Part shown: positions 1 to 5,980 of the stretch, one piece after another
Layout of the letters: each line of letters opens with the position of its first letter
Position numbering within the stretch: the first letter of the stretch is position 1
NCBI GenBank assembly: GCA_024689525.1
Contig: JAILDI010000097.1
Coordinates: 1-7,408 of the forward strand
DNA length: 7,408 nucleotides
Reading direction: 5' to 3'
Origin: Bacteroidales bacterium
GTDB lineage: Bacteria; Bacteroidota; Bacteroidia; Bacteroidales; UBA932
Made by a program: the position numbers and the translations under genes
Notes under the pieces: generated by a model
The model's input: only the letters and a program-made list of their open reading frames with translations
What the model was told of the DNA's origin: nothing
The model's database searches: none

Positions 1-398
1 TCCCAGGCCATGTGGTCTTTCTCGCCGTCAATCCACTTCTGGATGAGCTTCTGGGTGGGATAGTCGTCGGCGAATGCAGTTGCCAGTTCGCTGAGCTCCT
101 TGATAGCGGCAGGCTGAAAGTCGCTTTCAATCTGCTGCTTAGGATCATCGTAGAAGGGGAATTCGATGGTCTTCATGGCTTCTTGAAGGTCAGCGGGCTT
201 GCAGCCTAGTTCCACGAGGCGCTGCAGCACCTCTTCGGCCTCCTCCCATTCCTCTTCGGCCTCTTCTTTCCACTTGTCGGCCAATTTGTTCCAACCCTGC
301 AGACGGCAGTATGCCGAGAAAGCGAAATGCTGTTTGCTGTTTCCGAACCATGTTGCGCCTAGATAGGCGAAATGCTTTAAAGCTTCTTCTTTTGTCAT
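1..398 (-). CDS. Ferritin-like (bacterioferritin/rubrerythrin-type) four-helix protein, partial
   Basis: The reading frame starts at ATG 396-398 and runs off the left edge of the window, giving 132 codons that begin MTKEEALKHF. The N-terminal segment, the stretch KEEAEEEWEEAEEVLQRL (about residues 43-60) and a late GEKDHMAWE resemble helices A, B and D of bacterioferritin-like proteins, in which Glu and ExxH motifs hold a di-iron centre that oxidises and stores iron. Such proteins are about 155-170 residues long, so perhaps 25-30 are missing. Oddities: residues 6-40 contain no acidic residue, so the usual helix-A Glu ligand seems absent, and the helix-B motif normally ending in HAE reads EAE. 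The late ExxH is kept. The protein may therefore have a ferritin-like fold without normal ferroxidase activity. No signal peptide is seen, so it is probably cytoplasmic. It follows GH115 on the same strand after an 86-nt gap and has its own promoter. The family call is from memory of motifs. Confidence 0.65.
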   Translation of the reverse strand, partial: MTKEEALKHFAYLGATWFGNSKQHFAFSAYCRLQGWNKLADKWKEEAEEEWEEAEEVLQRLVELGCKPADLQEAMKTIEFPFYDDPKQQIESDFQPAAIKELSELATAFADDYPTQKLIQKWIDGEKDHMAW

Positions 399-445
399 AG
401 TGCTATCAGTTAAATAATTGAACAATGATGATTGTATATTCTATT

Positions 446-476
446 CAAAAGAAATCATTGACAGATACAAAACAAT
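446..476 (-). promoter_or_regulatory. Bacteroidota-type promoter of the ferritin-like gene
   Basis: On the minus strand an ATTG (complement of 473-476) is followed after exactly 19 nt by TTCTTTTG (complement of 446-453). This fits the Bacteroidota sigma-ABfr pattern of a -33 TTG element, about 19-20 nt, and a -7 TAnnTTTG box, with one mismatch in the -7 box. The start point would lie near 439, leaving a leader of about 40 nt before the ATG. The -33 end lies inside the 17-bp motif at 460-476 that also occurs upstream of the GH26 operon. Confidence 0.5.
460..476 (-). promoter_or_regulatory. Putative AraC-type operator copy 1
   Basis: The plus strand reads GACAGATACAAAACAAT. The same 17 bp with one change (G for A) lies at 4471-4487. 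On the minus strand both read ATTGTTTYGTATCTGTC toward the downstream gene, 78 and 98 nt before the respective start codons. A weaker second half-site (TTCTTTTGA against TTGTTTTGT, 7 of 9) follows 22 nt further on. Use as an operator is inferred from position and conservation. Confidence 0.4.
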
Positions 477-484
477 CCCCGCCC

Positions 485-3238
485 TCAGTGAATCAGAATC
501 TCCTGGAGAGTAATGCCCGGATCAAGAAAGTAGATCCTCAACTTCGTGTTATCTTTGCTTCCGGGAGGAATTGTGATGCTGCGGGAGGCATAGCCCCGTA
601 ACACATTCCAGCGCCACTCAGCCGTGAAATCACCTGCATGAATGTCAAATAACTCCGGGCTCTGTTCTCCCATCCGGACGGCATAACCGGCATTTCTGCC
701 GTCATATACGTGAAGGGTGGGCAGGGTCCTGATTTCTATTTCCGTGTCACCTTCCTGAAGGTCCAGGCGGTATTCTACGAACGGTGCTTCAGAGAGTGTA
801 TGCAATGTGTATGAAGGCGTGTCAAAAGGCAGCACAAGTACTCCGTCAATGTAGCCAAGGCCTTTCACACGCCGGACATTTCCCTTACTGTTCCGGAAAT
901 CGGAAGCCGGGATGCGAACGCGGGGTTCCCTGTCAAAGGGCGGATACAGGCCGATGAATACGCGGTCTATGCGTGCCCCAGGTGTAAGCTCGCTTATCCT
1001 GAGACGGTTTTCTCCCTTTTTTAGATGAAGGGTGCCAACTTTACTCCACATCGGGCCGACATACGGGGCGTGCCAGACGTTGTTGATTGGTGTAGCCGAT
1101 GCCACAAAAGACTGCTCATTCAAAGCCACGCTGCAGATGACATTATCCTCCGGAGCCTTTGAGAAATTACGTATGGGACTGAGGGCTTCCAGCCAGATGT
1201 CAACATCCCCTCCGGTTTCACATTCAATGACGGTTCCGCCATCGGAAACCGCCTCTTGGGCGCATACAAAACGGGGAGCCGGGCCATTCTGAGCCAGTCT
1301 GAAGAGATCCGGCGTGCAAAAGGGCTGCTCTATTTTCCGGGAACGGAACCAGTGGTAGGGCTGCCAGTCGAAAAAACCTGCCCATTTGCCATCCATAATG
1401 TCCTCATTGTATTTATCGGTCCATTGGTTGAGCGCATCGAACATCTCTTTCACGCGTTCTGAATCCGCCATTGCTCCGGTATAATCACCTTCCGTTCCCC
1501 GCACCATGCTCCTTCGTGCAAGAAGCTGATACTCATTAATCATGGCAGCTCCCCGCACAGGGTAGTGAATCAGTTCGAAATAGGCGTCCTTCAGTCGTTC
1601 CGGAATACGGTGAGACAGTTCATCGGCATGGGCCGAAATGGCTCTCCAACGAGCAATCCTCCCTTCAATCTGCGGCTCCGTGTAGTTGATAAACCACACA
1701 TGGGCGTCCTTGCCGGCAGCCTGCATGGCGTAATAATCTGCCTGAATGTCTGCAATTTCCTGCGCCAGGTCCTCTCCAAAGGTTTTGGATGCCCAATACT
1801 TTATGTAATTGTGCGCGTCGGATGGTTTCCAGCGGTCAAGGTCCCAGGCAAGGTCCATCACAAAGGAAATTTCCTTTTCGGCCGGTTTTATGTCACCTAC
1901 ATTGAACACCCAGATCTTCCGCGCCCCGTAAGTATAGGCCTTGGTCAGTTCGGCCGACAGGAAGGCGGGGGAGAGGGGGCTCAGCCATATCCAGCTGGCG
2001 GGGTCTCCGTGATAGGAGAGGTGATAGTAGATGCCGGCGCCGCCGCTCCGCTTCATCTCCTGGGGATTGGAGAGATTACGGCAGTAACCGTGTTTGTCAT
2101 CGCTCCATAGGAGGGTTACATCGTCCGGTACCTGAAGCCCGTTGTGATAAGCTTCAAGTACTTCTTCGTAGGTGCACAGGACCTGTGGTATCTCTTCCAG
2201 CGGTTTCCCGATATTCCGCCGAAGCATATCGCGTTGGTCGTCAATGGCCTTCTGCATCAGCGCCACACGCTCTTCCGTACTGCCGGCACCCTCCATTGGA
2301 TAGTCGTGAATACCCCGGAGCCCCAGGGTATAGGTGTTTTCGTACTTGCCGTTTGCCTTAACGCGCTCCTCCCAGTAATTCTGCATGAACGCACGGTTGG
2401 TGATGTAATTAAAGTCACCAAAGCCTTTTGCCTTCCACTCACCTTCGTTGTTGCGGAGCATCTGCTCGCAGTGGGAACTGCCCATCACGATGGCATAGTC
2501 GTCGGCCAGACGGGCATTCTCCGGATCCTCGTTAAAGGCTAGCGTACCAGGGTGCATGGCCGGCCAGAGGTAGTTGGCCTTGAGACGGAGGAGCAGTTCG
2601 AACACTTTCGTGTAAGTCTCGGGTCCCACGCGGCCATGCCTTTTCTCCGCCCAGCGGGCCCAGCCGCCAAAGCGCTCGTCGTTGATGAAAATACCGCGGT
2701 ACTGTACGGCGGGTTCTCCCTGGCAGATGGTGCCGGGTTCAAGATAAAGCGTCTCTTTGTGCTCCGGGGGAACGTCGGCCCACCAGTACCAAGGGGATAC
2801 GCCGATTTCTTCGCTTATGGATGTGAGGCCGAAGGCTGTGCCACGCCGGTCGCTGCCGGCAATCACCAGCAGCATTCCCGCATCCTTTGAGCGCTCAATG
2901 CTCGTGATGATATACGATTCCCATTTACCTTTTATTGCCGATACGTCAATGAGTTTCTGCCTTACCAGGTCGTCGATGAGGCTGCTGTTCCCCAGGGTTC
3001 CGGCTACTACCACGGCACCCTTCGGTAACTTCTTGACAGATTTGGCGTCCGATGTCACAGGACGGAAGCCGGTCACTCGCTCCACATCATCGGCCAGCAT
3101 CCCGGCCGCAATCTGTACAACGGTAAAATCATCTGCATCCGTGTATATGGCAGCCTGGCTAAGGGGGAATTTCCCGTCTTCAGCCTTGGCATGGGTAGCC
3201 GCCAAAAGGCATATGAGCATCGTAATCAGTCGTTTCAT
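485..3238 (-). CDS. GH115 alpha-glucuronidase, secreted
   Basis: This 917-residue protein has an N-terminal Sec signal peptide (MKRLITMLICLLAATHAKA, AxA cleavage before Glu20) and so acts in the periplasm or outside. Family GH115 enzymes remove alpha-1,2-linked glucuronic acid or its 4-O-methyl form from glycans such as glucuronoxylan. Family landmarks in order are RGIFINDER (181-189), LLLRLKANYLWPAMH (215-229), MGSSHCEQM (252-260), LGLRGIHDYPM (305-315), YEEVLEAY (357-364), LWSDDKHGYCRN (377-388), the aromatic GIYYHLSYHGDPASWIW (402-418) and WVFNVGDIKPAE (443-454). A helical segment and a C-terminal beta-sandwich (about 760-917) follow. The length is normal for the family and the frame is intact. 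The start overlaps the GH26 stop as ATGA, so translation is probably coupled. One oddity is DDK where I remember GH115 enzymes having DDN. The family is clear; the exact substrate is not. Confidence 0.92.
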   Translation of the reverse strand: MKRLITMLICLLAATHAKAEDGKFPLSQAAIYTDADDFTVVQIAAGMLADDVERVTGFRPVTSDAKSVKKLPKGAVVVAGTLGNSSLIDDLVRQKLIDVSAIKGKWESYIITSIERSKDAGMLLVIAGSDRRGTAFGLTSISEEIGVSPWYWWADVPPEHKETLYLEPGTICQGEPAVQYRGIFINDERFGGWARWAEKRHGRVGPETYTKVFELLLRLKANYLWPAMHPGTLAFNEDPENARLADDYAIVMGSSHCEQMLRNNEGEWKAKGFGDFNYITNRAFMQNYWEERVKANGKYENTYTLGLRGIHDYPMEGAGSTEERVALMQKAIDDQRDMLRRNIGKPLEEIPQVLCTYEEVLEAYHNGLQVPDDVTLLWSDDKHGYCRNLSNPQEMKRSGGAGIYYHLSYHGDPASWIWLSPLSPAFLSAELTKAYTYGARKIWVFNVGDIKPAEKEISFVMDLAWDLDRWKPSDAHNYIKYWASKTFGEDLAQEIADIQADYYAMQAAGKDAHVWFINYTEPQIEGRIARWRAISAHADELSHRIPERLKDAYFELIHYPVRGAAMINEYQLLARRSMVRGTEGDYTGAMADSERVKEMFDALNQWTDKYNEDIMDGKWAGFFDWQPYHWFRSRKIEQPFCTPDLFRLAQNGPAPRFVCAQEAVSDGGTVIECETGGDVDIWLEALSPIRNFSKAPEDNVICSVALNEQSFVASATPINNVWHAPYVGPMWSKVGTLHLKKGENRLRISELTPGARIDRVFIGLYPPFDREPRVRIPASDFRNSKGNVRRVKGLGYIDGVLVLPFDTPSYTLHTLSEAPFVEYRLDLQEGDTEIEIRTLPTLHVYDGRNAGYAVRMGEQSPELFDIHAGDFTAEWRWNVLRGYASRSITIPPGSKDNTKLRIYFLDPGITLQEILIH

Positions 3239-4389
3239 CTTTGTGATTCGTACAAGTGGTTGAGGTCTGTGGCAAACAGCGTTTTTTCTCTCTTGTAGAA
3301 GGACACAAAGTCATCGCATGAGGGGTGACCGGGGTAGGGCGCATAGAAATGGCCTTCCTTGTCATAGGCGTTGCGCCATACCATAACATAGCTCAGCGGA
3401 TACTGCTCAATGGCAGGAAGGAGGGTAGCAGTCCACCAGTCGGCTGTCTTTATGCCCTCGTAGCCTGTTTCTGTAATCGCCGCGGCTTTGTGGTGTTCCT
3501 TTGCCAGGGCGCAGAGCATGGGGATGTTCTTATGGGCCTTTGCAAGGTATTGCCCGCAGGCATCGGCTTCGCTCACGGGCGAGGAGCAGTAGAAGTCAAG
3601 CCCCAGAAGGTCTATATAGTCATCCCCGGGATAGCGCTCCATGAATTTTTCCTGGTCTCCGCCCGCCTCAAGTCCGGTGGAATATGCATATAGGGCATTC
3701 ACGACGCCCTTTTCGCGCAGATGGTTCACCGTGAGTTGCCACAGATCGATGAATTGTTCCTTAGTGCAGTTGTTCTGGCCCCACCAGAACCAGGATCCCG
3801 TATGCTCATGCCAGGGCCGTAAAATCACGGGAACGCGAATACCATCCGGCGTTTTCAGGGATTTGAGGAAACAGGCAATCCGGTCCAACCAGACAAGAAA
3901 GGTTTCGTGCGTCTGTCCTTCAGCAAGGATTTGTTCCACTGTGTGGGATTCGGCCTCACGGGTTTCGTCCGTTACCCAGGCATGCCTTCCGGAGAGGGGA
4001 TTGTTGCAGTGCCAGGAAAGGGTCACGACACCGCCCCTTTCAAAGTGTTTGACAATTTCCTCGCGAAGCTTGCCTCCCTCTACCCCGTCAAGGTTTCTGT
4101 TCTTGCCCATTTCCAGCCCGCCCAGGTCCATGCCCAGAAGGGCGGGATAGTCTCCGCAGACGCTCAGAACATCACTGCGGCCTTCTTCATCAACCCAGCC
4201 CACACCATACACCGTATCGTCGTGATGGCCGAAAAAGAACTTTCCTTCGGCGGCAATCTCCTTGAGTGAGGCTAGAAGGTTTTCCGTGCGCTGCGTACGG
4301 CCGCTTGCGGCAAGAGGATCAACATCCCTGTTGGCGCAGGATGAGGAAACAAGGAAGATTAGGGTCAGGTAATATAGGGCTTGTTTCAT
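3235..4389 (-). CDS. GH26 beta-mannanase-type glycoside hydrolase, lipoprotein
   Basis: Taking ATG 4387-4389 gives 384 residues starting MKQALYYLTLIFLVSSSC, a lipoprotein signal peptide with lipobox Cys18. The frame is open 22 codons further upstream, but those would bury the signal peptide and run into the promoter region. GH26 features are FFFGHHDDTVYGVGW (51-65), GDYPALLGMDLGG (79-91), TLSWHCNNP (123-131), the acid/base motif RPWHEHTGSWFWWG with Glu195, the nucleophile motif AITETG with Glu307, and the terminal barrel strand VMVWRNAY (335-342). Most characterised members hydrolyse beta-1,4-mannans with retention; a few act on beta-1,3-xylan or mixed beta-glucan. The lipid anchor places it in the periplasm or at the outer membrane. 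It is the first gene of the operon with GH115, which it overlaps by 4 nt. The pairing suggests a backbone carrying glucuronic acid. Mannanase specificity is inferred from the family only. Confidence 0.9.
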   Translation of the reverse strand: MKQALYYLTLIFLVSSSCANRDVDPLAASGRTQRTENLLASLKEIAAEGKFFFGHHDDTVYGVGWVDEEGRSDVLSVCGDYPALLGMDLGGLEMGKNRNLDGVEGGKLREEIVKHFERGGVVTLSWHCNNPLSGRHAWVTDETREAESHTVEQILAEGQTHETFLVWLDRIACFLKSLKTPDGIRVPVILRPWHEHTGSWFWWGQNNCTKEQFIDLWQLTVNHLREKGVVNALYAYSTGLEAGGDQEKFMERYPGDDYIDLLGLDFYCSSPVSEADACGQYLAKAHKNIPMLCALAKEHHKAAAITETGYEGIKTADWWTATLLPAIEQYPLSYVMVWRNAYDKEGHFYAPYPGHPSCDDFVSFYKREKTLFATDLNHLYESQR

Positions 4390-4405
4390 AAAACGAATCC
4401 ATATT

Positions 4406-4447
4406 AAAGGGTATTTACAAAGTAATACCCTTTTTGCGGAAGGGTAT
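4406..4447 (-). promoter_or_regulatory. Palindromic operator over the probable -7 box of the GH26-GH115 operon
   Basis: AAAGGGTATT at 4406-4415 and AATACCCTTT at 4424-4433 form a perfect 10-bp inverted repeat with an 8-nt centre. A third, partial copy (AAGGGTAT) lies at 4440-4447. On the minus strand the centre and left arm contain TTACTTTG (complement of 4418-4425), one mismatch from the Bacteroidota -7 box TAnnTTTG, about 28 nt before the ATG. No TTG is present at the expected -33 position, as is common at activator-dependent promoters. A protein bound at the palindrome would cover the start site. The role is inferred. Confidence 0.5.
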
Positions 4448-4456
4448 ACGAGCAAA

Positions 4457-4487
4457 ACGAAACAAAAACCGACAGATACGAAACAAT
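4457..4487 (-). promoter_or_regulatory. Putative AraC-type direct-repeat operator upstream of GH26-GH115
   Basis: ACGAAACAA occurs at 4457-4465 and again at 4478-4486, in the same orientation and exactly 21 bp apart, two helical turns. Extended to 16 bp, the two halves agree at 12 positions. Direct half-sites at this spacing are typical of AraC-family activators, whose two helix-turn-helix motifs each contact DNA. The site lies just upstream of where the weak -33 element of the operon would be, and an AraC-family gene is transcribed away from it. The distal half belongs to the 17-bp motif shared with 460-476. Confidence 0.5.
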
Positions 4488-4501
4488 TTGCATATTTTAA
4501 T

Positions 4502-4509
4502 TATCTTTG
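4502..4509 (+). promoter_or_regulatory. -7-like box (TATCTTTG) ahead of the AraC-family gene
   Basis: TATCTTTG matches the Bacteroidota TAnnTTTG box exactly and sits in a very AT-rich stretch. The nearest upstream TTTG (4487-4490) is only 11 nt away, shorter than the usual 19-20, so the -33 part is not convincing. Caution: the same bases also lie in a frame that continues openly into the AraC coding sequence, so they could be a remnant of coding DNA. Confidence 0.4.
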
Positions 4510-4606
4510 CCTGGTAGCAGATGAATCCTATACCCTGGAGGCGCCGTCCACTCGGACCTCTGTCCGGACGGCCCTGCTTTCTGTCATTGAAATTCGTCAG
4601 CCTGCC

Positions 4607-5125
4607 GTGTCGCTATCACAGGAAGAAGGCGTCCGGCTTGGAGCACTAATCCGGATGGCCGGCGAGTCCCTCGCATCTGATACTTCCCTGCGCGAAGAGT
4701 TGCTTGGGAACCTCTATTCCCTTTTCCTGACGGATGTCTCTTCCATCCTTTTAAGGCGGACCCAACACGTGAAAATGGGGAAAAGGGCGGAAGAACTGTT
4801 CATGGATTTCATGCAGATGCTCCCGCAGCACTTTGTCCGAGAACACGGAATTGATTTCTATGCGAGCGCACTCGGTGTCACGTCCACCTATCTTTCCCGG
4901 GTGGTCCGGGAGGTGTCAGGAAGGACGGTGGTCGAGTATATCAACCGCATGCTTACTATGGAGGCACTTTGGTTGCTGGAGAATACATCCCTGAGCATTG
5001 ACGAGATTGCCGAAAGAATCCATTATGCCGATTCCACAACCTTCGGCCGCTTTTTTTCCCGGATGAAAGGCGTCACGCCCAAGGAATACAGAAAAAATTT
5101 GCAGGAATCAGGAATTCTGTTTTAA
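4607..5125 (+). CDS. AraC-family transcriptional regulator, N-terminally truncated
   Basis: The first in-frame start is GTG 4607, giving 172 residues. Residues about 83-164 are an AraC/XylS DNA-binding domain: helix-turn-helix 1 around YASALGVTSTYLSRVVRE (84-101), the linker helix VVEYINRMLTMEALWLLE, and helix-turn-helix 2 in IDEIAERIHYADSTTFGRFFSRM (131-153), ending GVTPKEYRK. Bacteroidota regulators of this type are usually about 280-300 residues, with an N-terminal cupin sensor domain that is missing here. The frame stays open far upstream without ATG, GTG or TTG, and from about 4500 to 4606 it still looks like the domain linker (ADESYTLEA, SVRTALLSVIEI). The gene has therefore lost its 5' part, or starts at an unusual codon. 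It is divergent from the GH26-GH115 operon and is the likely regulator of it if still functional. An intrinsic terminator follows at once. Confidence 0.82.
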   Translation: MSLSQEEGVRLGALIRMAGESLASDTSLREELLGNLYSLFLTDVSSILLRRTQHVKMGKRAEELFMDFMQMLPQHFVREHGIDFYASALGVTSTYLSRVVREVSGRTVVEYINRMLTMEALWLLENTSLSIDEIAERIHYADSTTFGRFFSRMKGVTPKEYRKNLQESGILF

Positions 5126-5127
5126 GT

Positions 5128-5181
5128 GGGACAATAGGAGCAAAAACACCCCCTAAACGCGCCTAATGTCCCTTTTTTTTT
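5128..5181 (+). terminator. Intrinsic terminator of the AraC-family gene
   Basis: GGGACAATAGGAGC at 5128-5141 pairs with GCGCCTAATGTCCC at 5159-5172 at 12 of 14 positions around a 17-nt loop. Nine T residues follow at 5173-5181. It begins 3 nt after the TAA stop. The descending arm can pair instead with a third copy at 5183-5196. Confidence 0.75.
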
Positions 5182-5196
5182 GGGGACGATAGGCGC
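5128..5196. repeat. Three copies of a 14-bp motif in alternating orientation
   Basis: Copies are GGGACAATAGGAGC (5128-5141, plus), GGGACATTAGGCGC (complement of 5159-5172, minus) and GGGACGATAGGCGC (5183-5196, plus). Any two agree at 12 or 13 of 14 positions. Copies 1 and 2 form the terminator above. Copies 2 and 3 form a rival hairpin: a 7-bp outer stem, an AT/GA internal loop, a 5-bp inner stem, and a loop made of the T tract. Confidence 0.7.
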
Positions 5197-5214
5197 ACTC
5201 TGCCAGTAAGACAC

Positions 5215-5241
5215 AAAAAAAGACAGCGTCAAAGCTGTCTT
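5215..5241 (-). terminator. Intrinsic terminator, minus-strand direction
   Basis: AAGACAGC at 5220-5227 and GCTGTCTT at 5234-5241 form a perfect 8-bp stem with loop GTCAAA. On the minus strand the stem runs into seven T residues (complement of 5215-5221). It lies 3 nt downstream of the tRNA-like 3' end, as expected for the original terminator of that tRNA gene. Confidence 0.75.
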
Positions 5242-5244
5242 ATT

Positions 5245-5262
5245 TCGTGCCTCGGGCGGGAA
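5245..5262 (-). other. tRNA 3'-end fragment, probable integration (att) site
   Basis: On the minus strand the 18 nt read TTCCCGCCCGAGGCACGA. This fits the end of a tRNA gene: the last T-loop bases, T-stem 3' strand CCCGC, acceptor 3' strand CCGAGGC, discriminator A and a near-CCA end (CGA). A terminator follows 3 nt later. Upstream, where the T-loop, anticodon arm and D arm should be, the sequence is unrelated (GTTAGTG), so the tRNA is not intact. Such 3' fragments arise when a tyrosine-recombinase element inserts in a tRNA gene with crossover in the T-loop. By this reading the host chromosome lies to the left and the inserted DNA to the right. The tRNA identity cannot be given. Confidence 0.5.
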
Positions 5263-5510
5263 CACTAACTTAATATCATAAACGCTTGATATTAAGCGTG
5301 TTGTGTGTTTGTTAAAATAACTTACTGAAACTATACTGAAACATTTATGTCAGTTAGTGTCTTTCTAAGTCGGTATTTGGAATATGAAACCAATTGGATG
5401 CTGATATCATGTCCAGATACGTCCTACATGCAAATATACGTATTATTTGCCAAATTCTAGGTAAAAATAACGACATAATATGGCGTAATAGAGCGACATA
5501 GGGCGACATG
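5262..5510. repeat. Gene-free stretch with clustered short inverted and direct repeats
   Basis: I see no convincing gene between 5242 and 5625. The AT-rich part holds: the inverted pair CTTAATATCA (5269-5278)/TGATATTAAG (5287-5296), overlapped by ACGCTTGATATTAAGCGT (5282-5299); the direct pair TACTGAAAC at 5323-5331 and 5334-5342, 11 bp apart; ACACTAACT (5262-5270) inverted as AGTTAGTGT (5352-5360); GCAAATA/TATTTGC (5430-5436, 5444-5450); and CGACAT at 5471, 5494 and 5504. This resembles the arm-binding region of an integrase attachment site or an iteron region. From 5511 to 5625 I see nothing definite. Confidence 0.55.
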
Positions 5511-5625
5511 ATATTTTATGTTGTGTGAGTACTGACAGACGAGCAAGTCCCGCTCCTTTATGGACGCCGGCATCGGGAAAACGTTGGGACTAGGTACCAT
5601 AGGCCCGAAAGAATCTCAAACCTAT

Positions 5626-5952
5626 CTACGGCTGCGCTTCCTGAGAGTTTGATGTCGGCCCTATCTTTCTATAGATTGCATTGTTCCACTCGCTCTCTCC
5701 AACAAGGGTATTGGAGTCTTGAATTTTAAACATCACGATGAGGTTTTGACCGGCATCAGCGATGATGTGACCATTGTCCATCCGATATGATGCTGGAAGC
5801 TTCATGCCGAAGTAAGTCAAAACGCAGGAGTTATTTCCTACGAACTCGATTTGTTCGACTAAGCCGCCTCCATCACTCACATAGGTGCCAGACACCCTGC
5901 TGCAGGATGCAAATAATACTATGGCAAGAAGGATTACAAGTATTCTTTTCAT
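5626..5952 (-). CDS. Small beta-rich lipoprotein of unknown function
   Basis: The 108-residue product starts MKRILVILLAIVLFASC, a lipoprotein signal peptide with lipobox FAS-Cys16, so it should be anchored in the inner or outer membrane. The mature part of about 92 residues has short alternating strands (SGTYVSDGGGLVEQIEF, NNSCVLTYFG, ASYRMDNGHIIADA, LIVMFKIQDSNTLVGE) and ends with IYRKIGP. That pattern, a GTY start and an IYRK end, is common in small lipocalin-like Bacteroidota lipoproteins, some annotated only as DUFs. I do not recognise the family. It lies 28 nt downstream of a broken gene on the same strand (stop at 5981) and could share its transcript. No good promoter box is visible directly upstream. 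The stop codon is TAG. It is intact, unlike its right-hand neighbours. Confidence 0.75.
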   Translation of the reverse strand: MKRILVILLAIVLFASCSRVSGTYVSDGGGLVEQIEFVGNNSCVLTYFGMKLPASYRMDNGHIIADAGQNLIVMFKIQDSNTLVGESEWNNAIYRKIGPTSNSQEAQP

Positions 5953-5980
5953 AATCGAATAAATAATTCTTATGCTAAAA

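Noticed and set aside
1032..3263. Several long plus-strand open frames opposite the GH115 gene (for example 1565-2110, 2144-2542, 2757-3263)
   Set aside because: They are antisense shadows of a GC-rich gene with clear family motifs; their translations show no domain or sensible start context.
3325..4269. Plus-strand open frames opposite the GH26 gene
   Set aside because: The minus strand carries an intact GH26 with both catalytic Glu; the antisense frames have no recognisable features.
4521..4649. 42-codon ORF from ATG 4521 just after the -7-like box
   Set aside because: It overlaps the AraC coding frame out of phase and has an Arg- and Pro-rich, non-protein-like translation; I considered it as a leader peptide but found no regulatory codon run or paired hairpins.
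5457..5600. 47-residue minus-strand ORF in the gene-free stretch
   Set aside because: It runs across the CGACAT direct repeats, has no recognisable product, and its start has no good promoter; too weak to call a gene.
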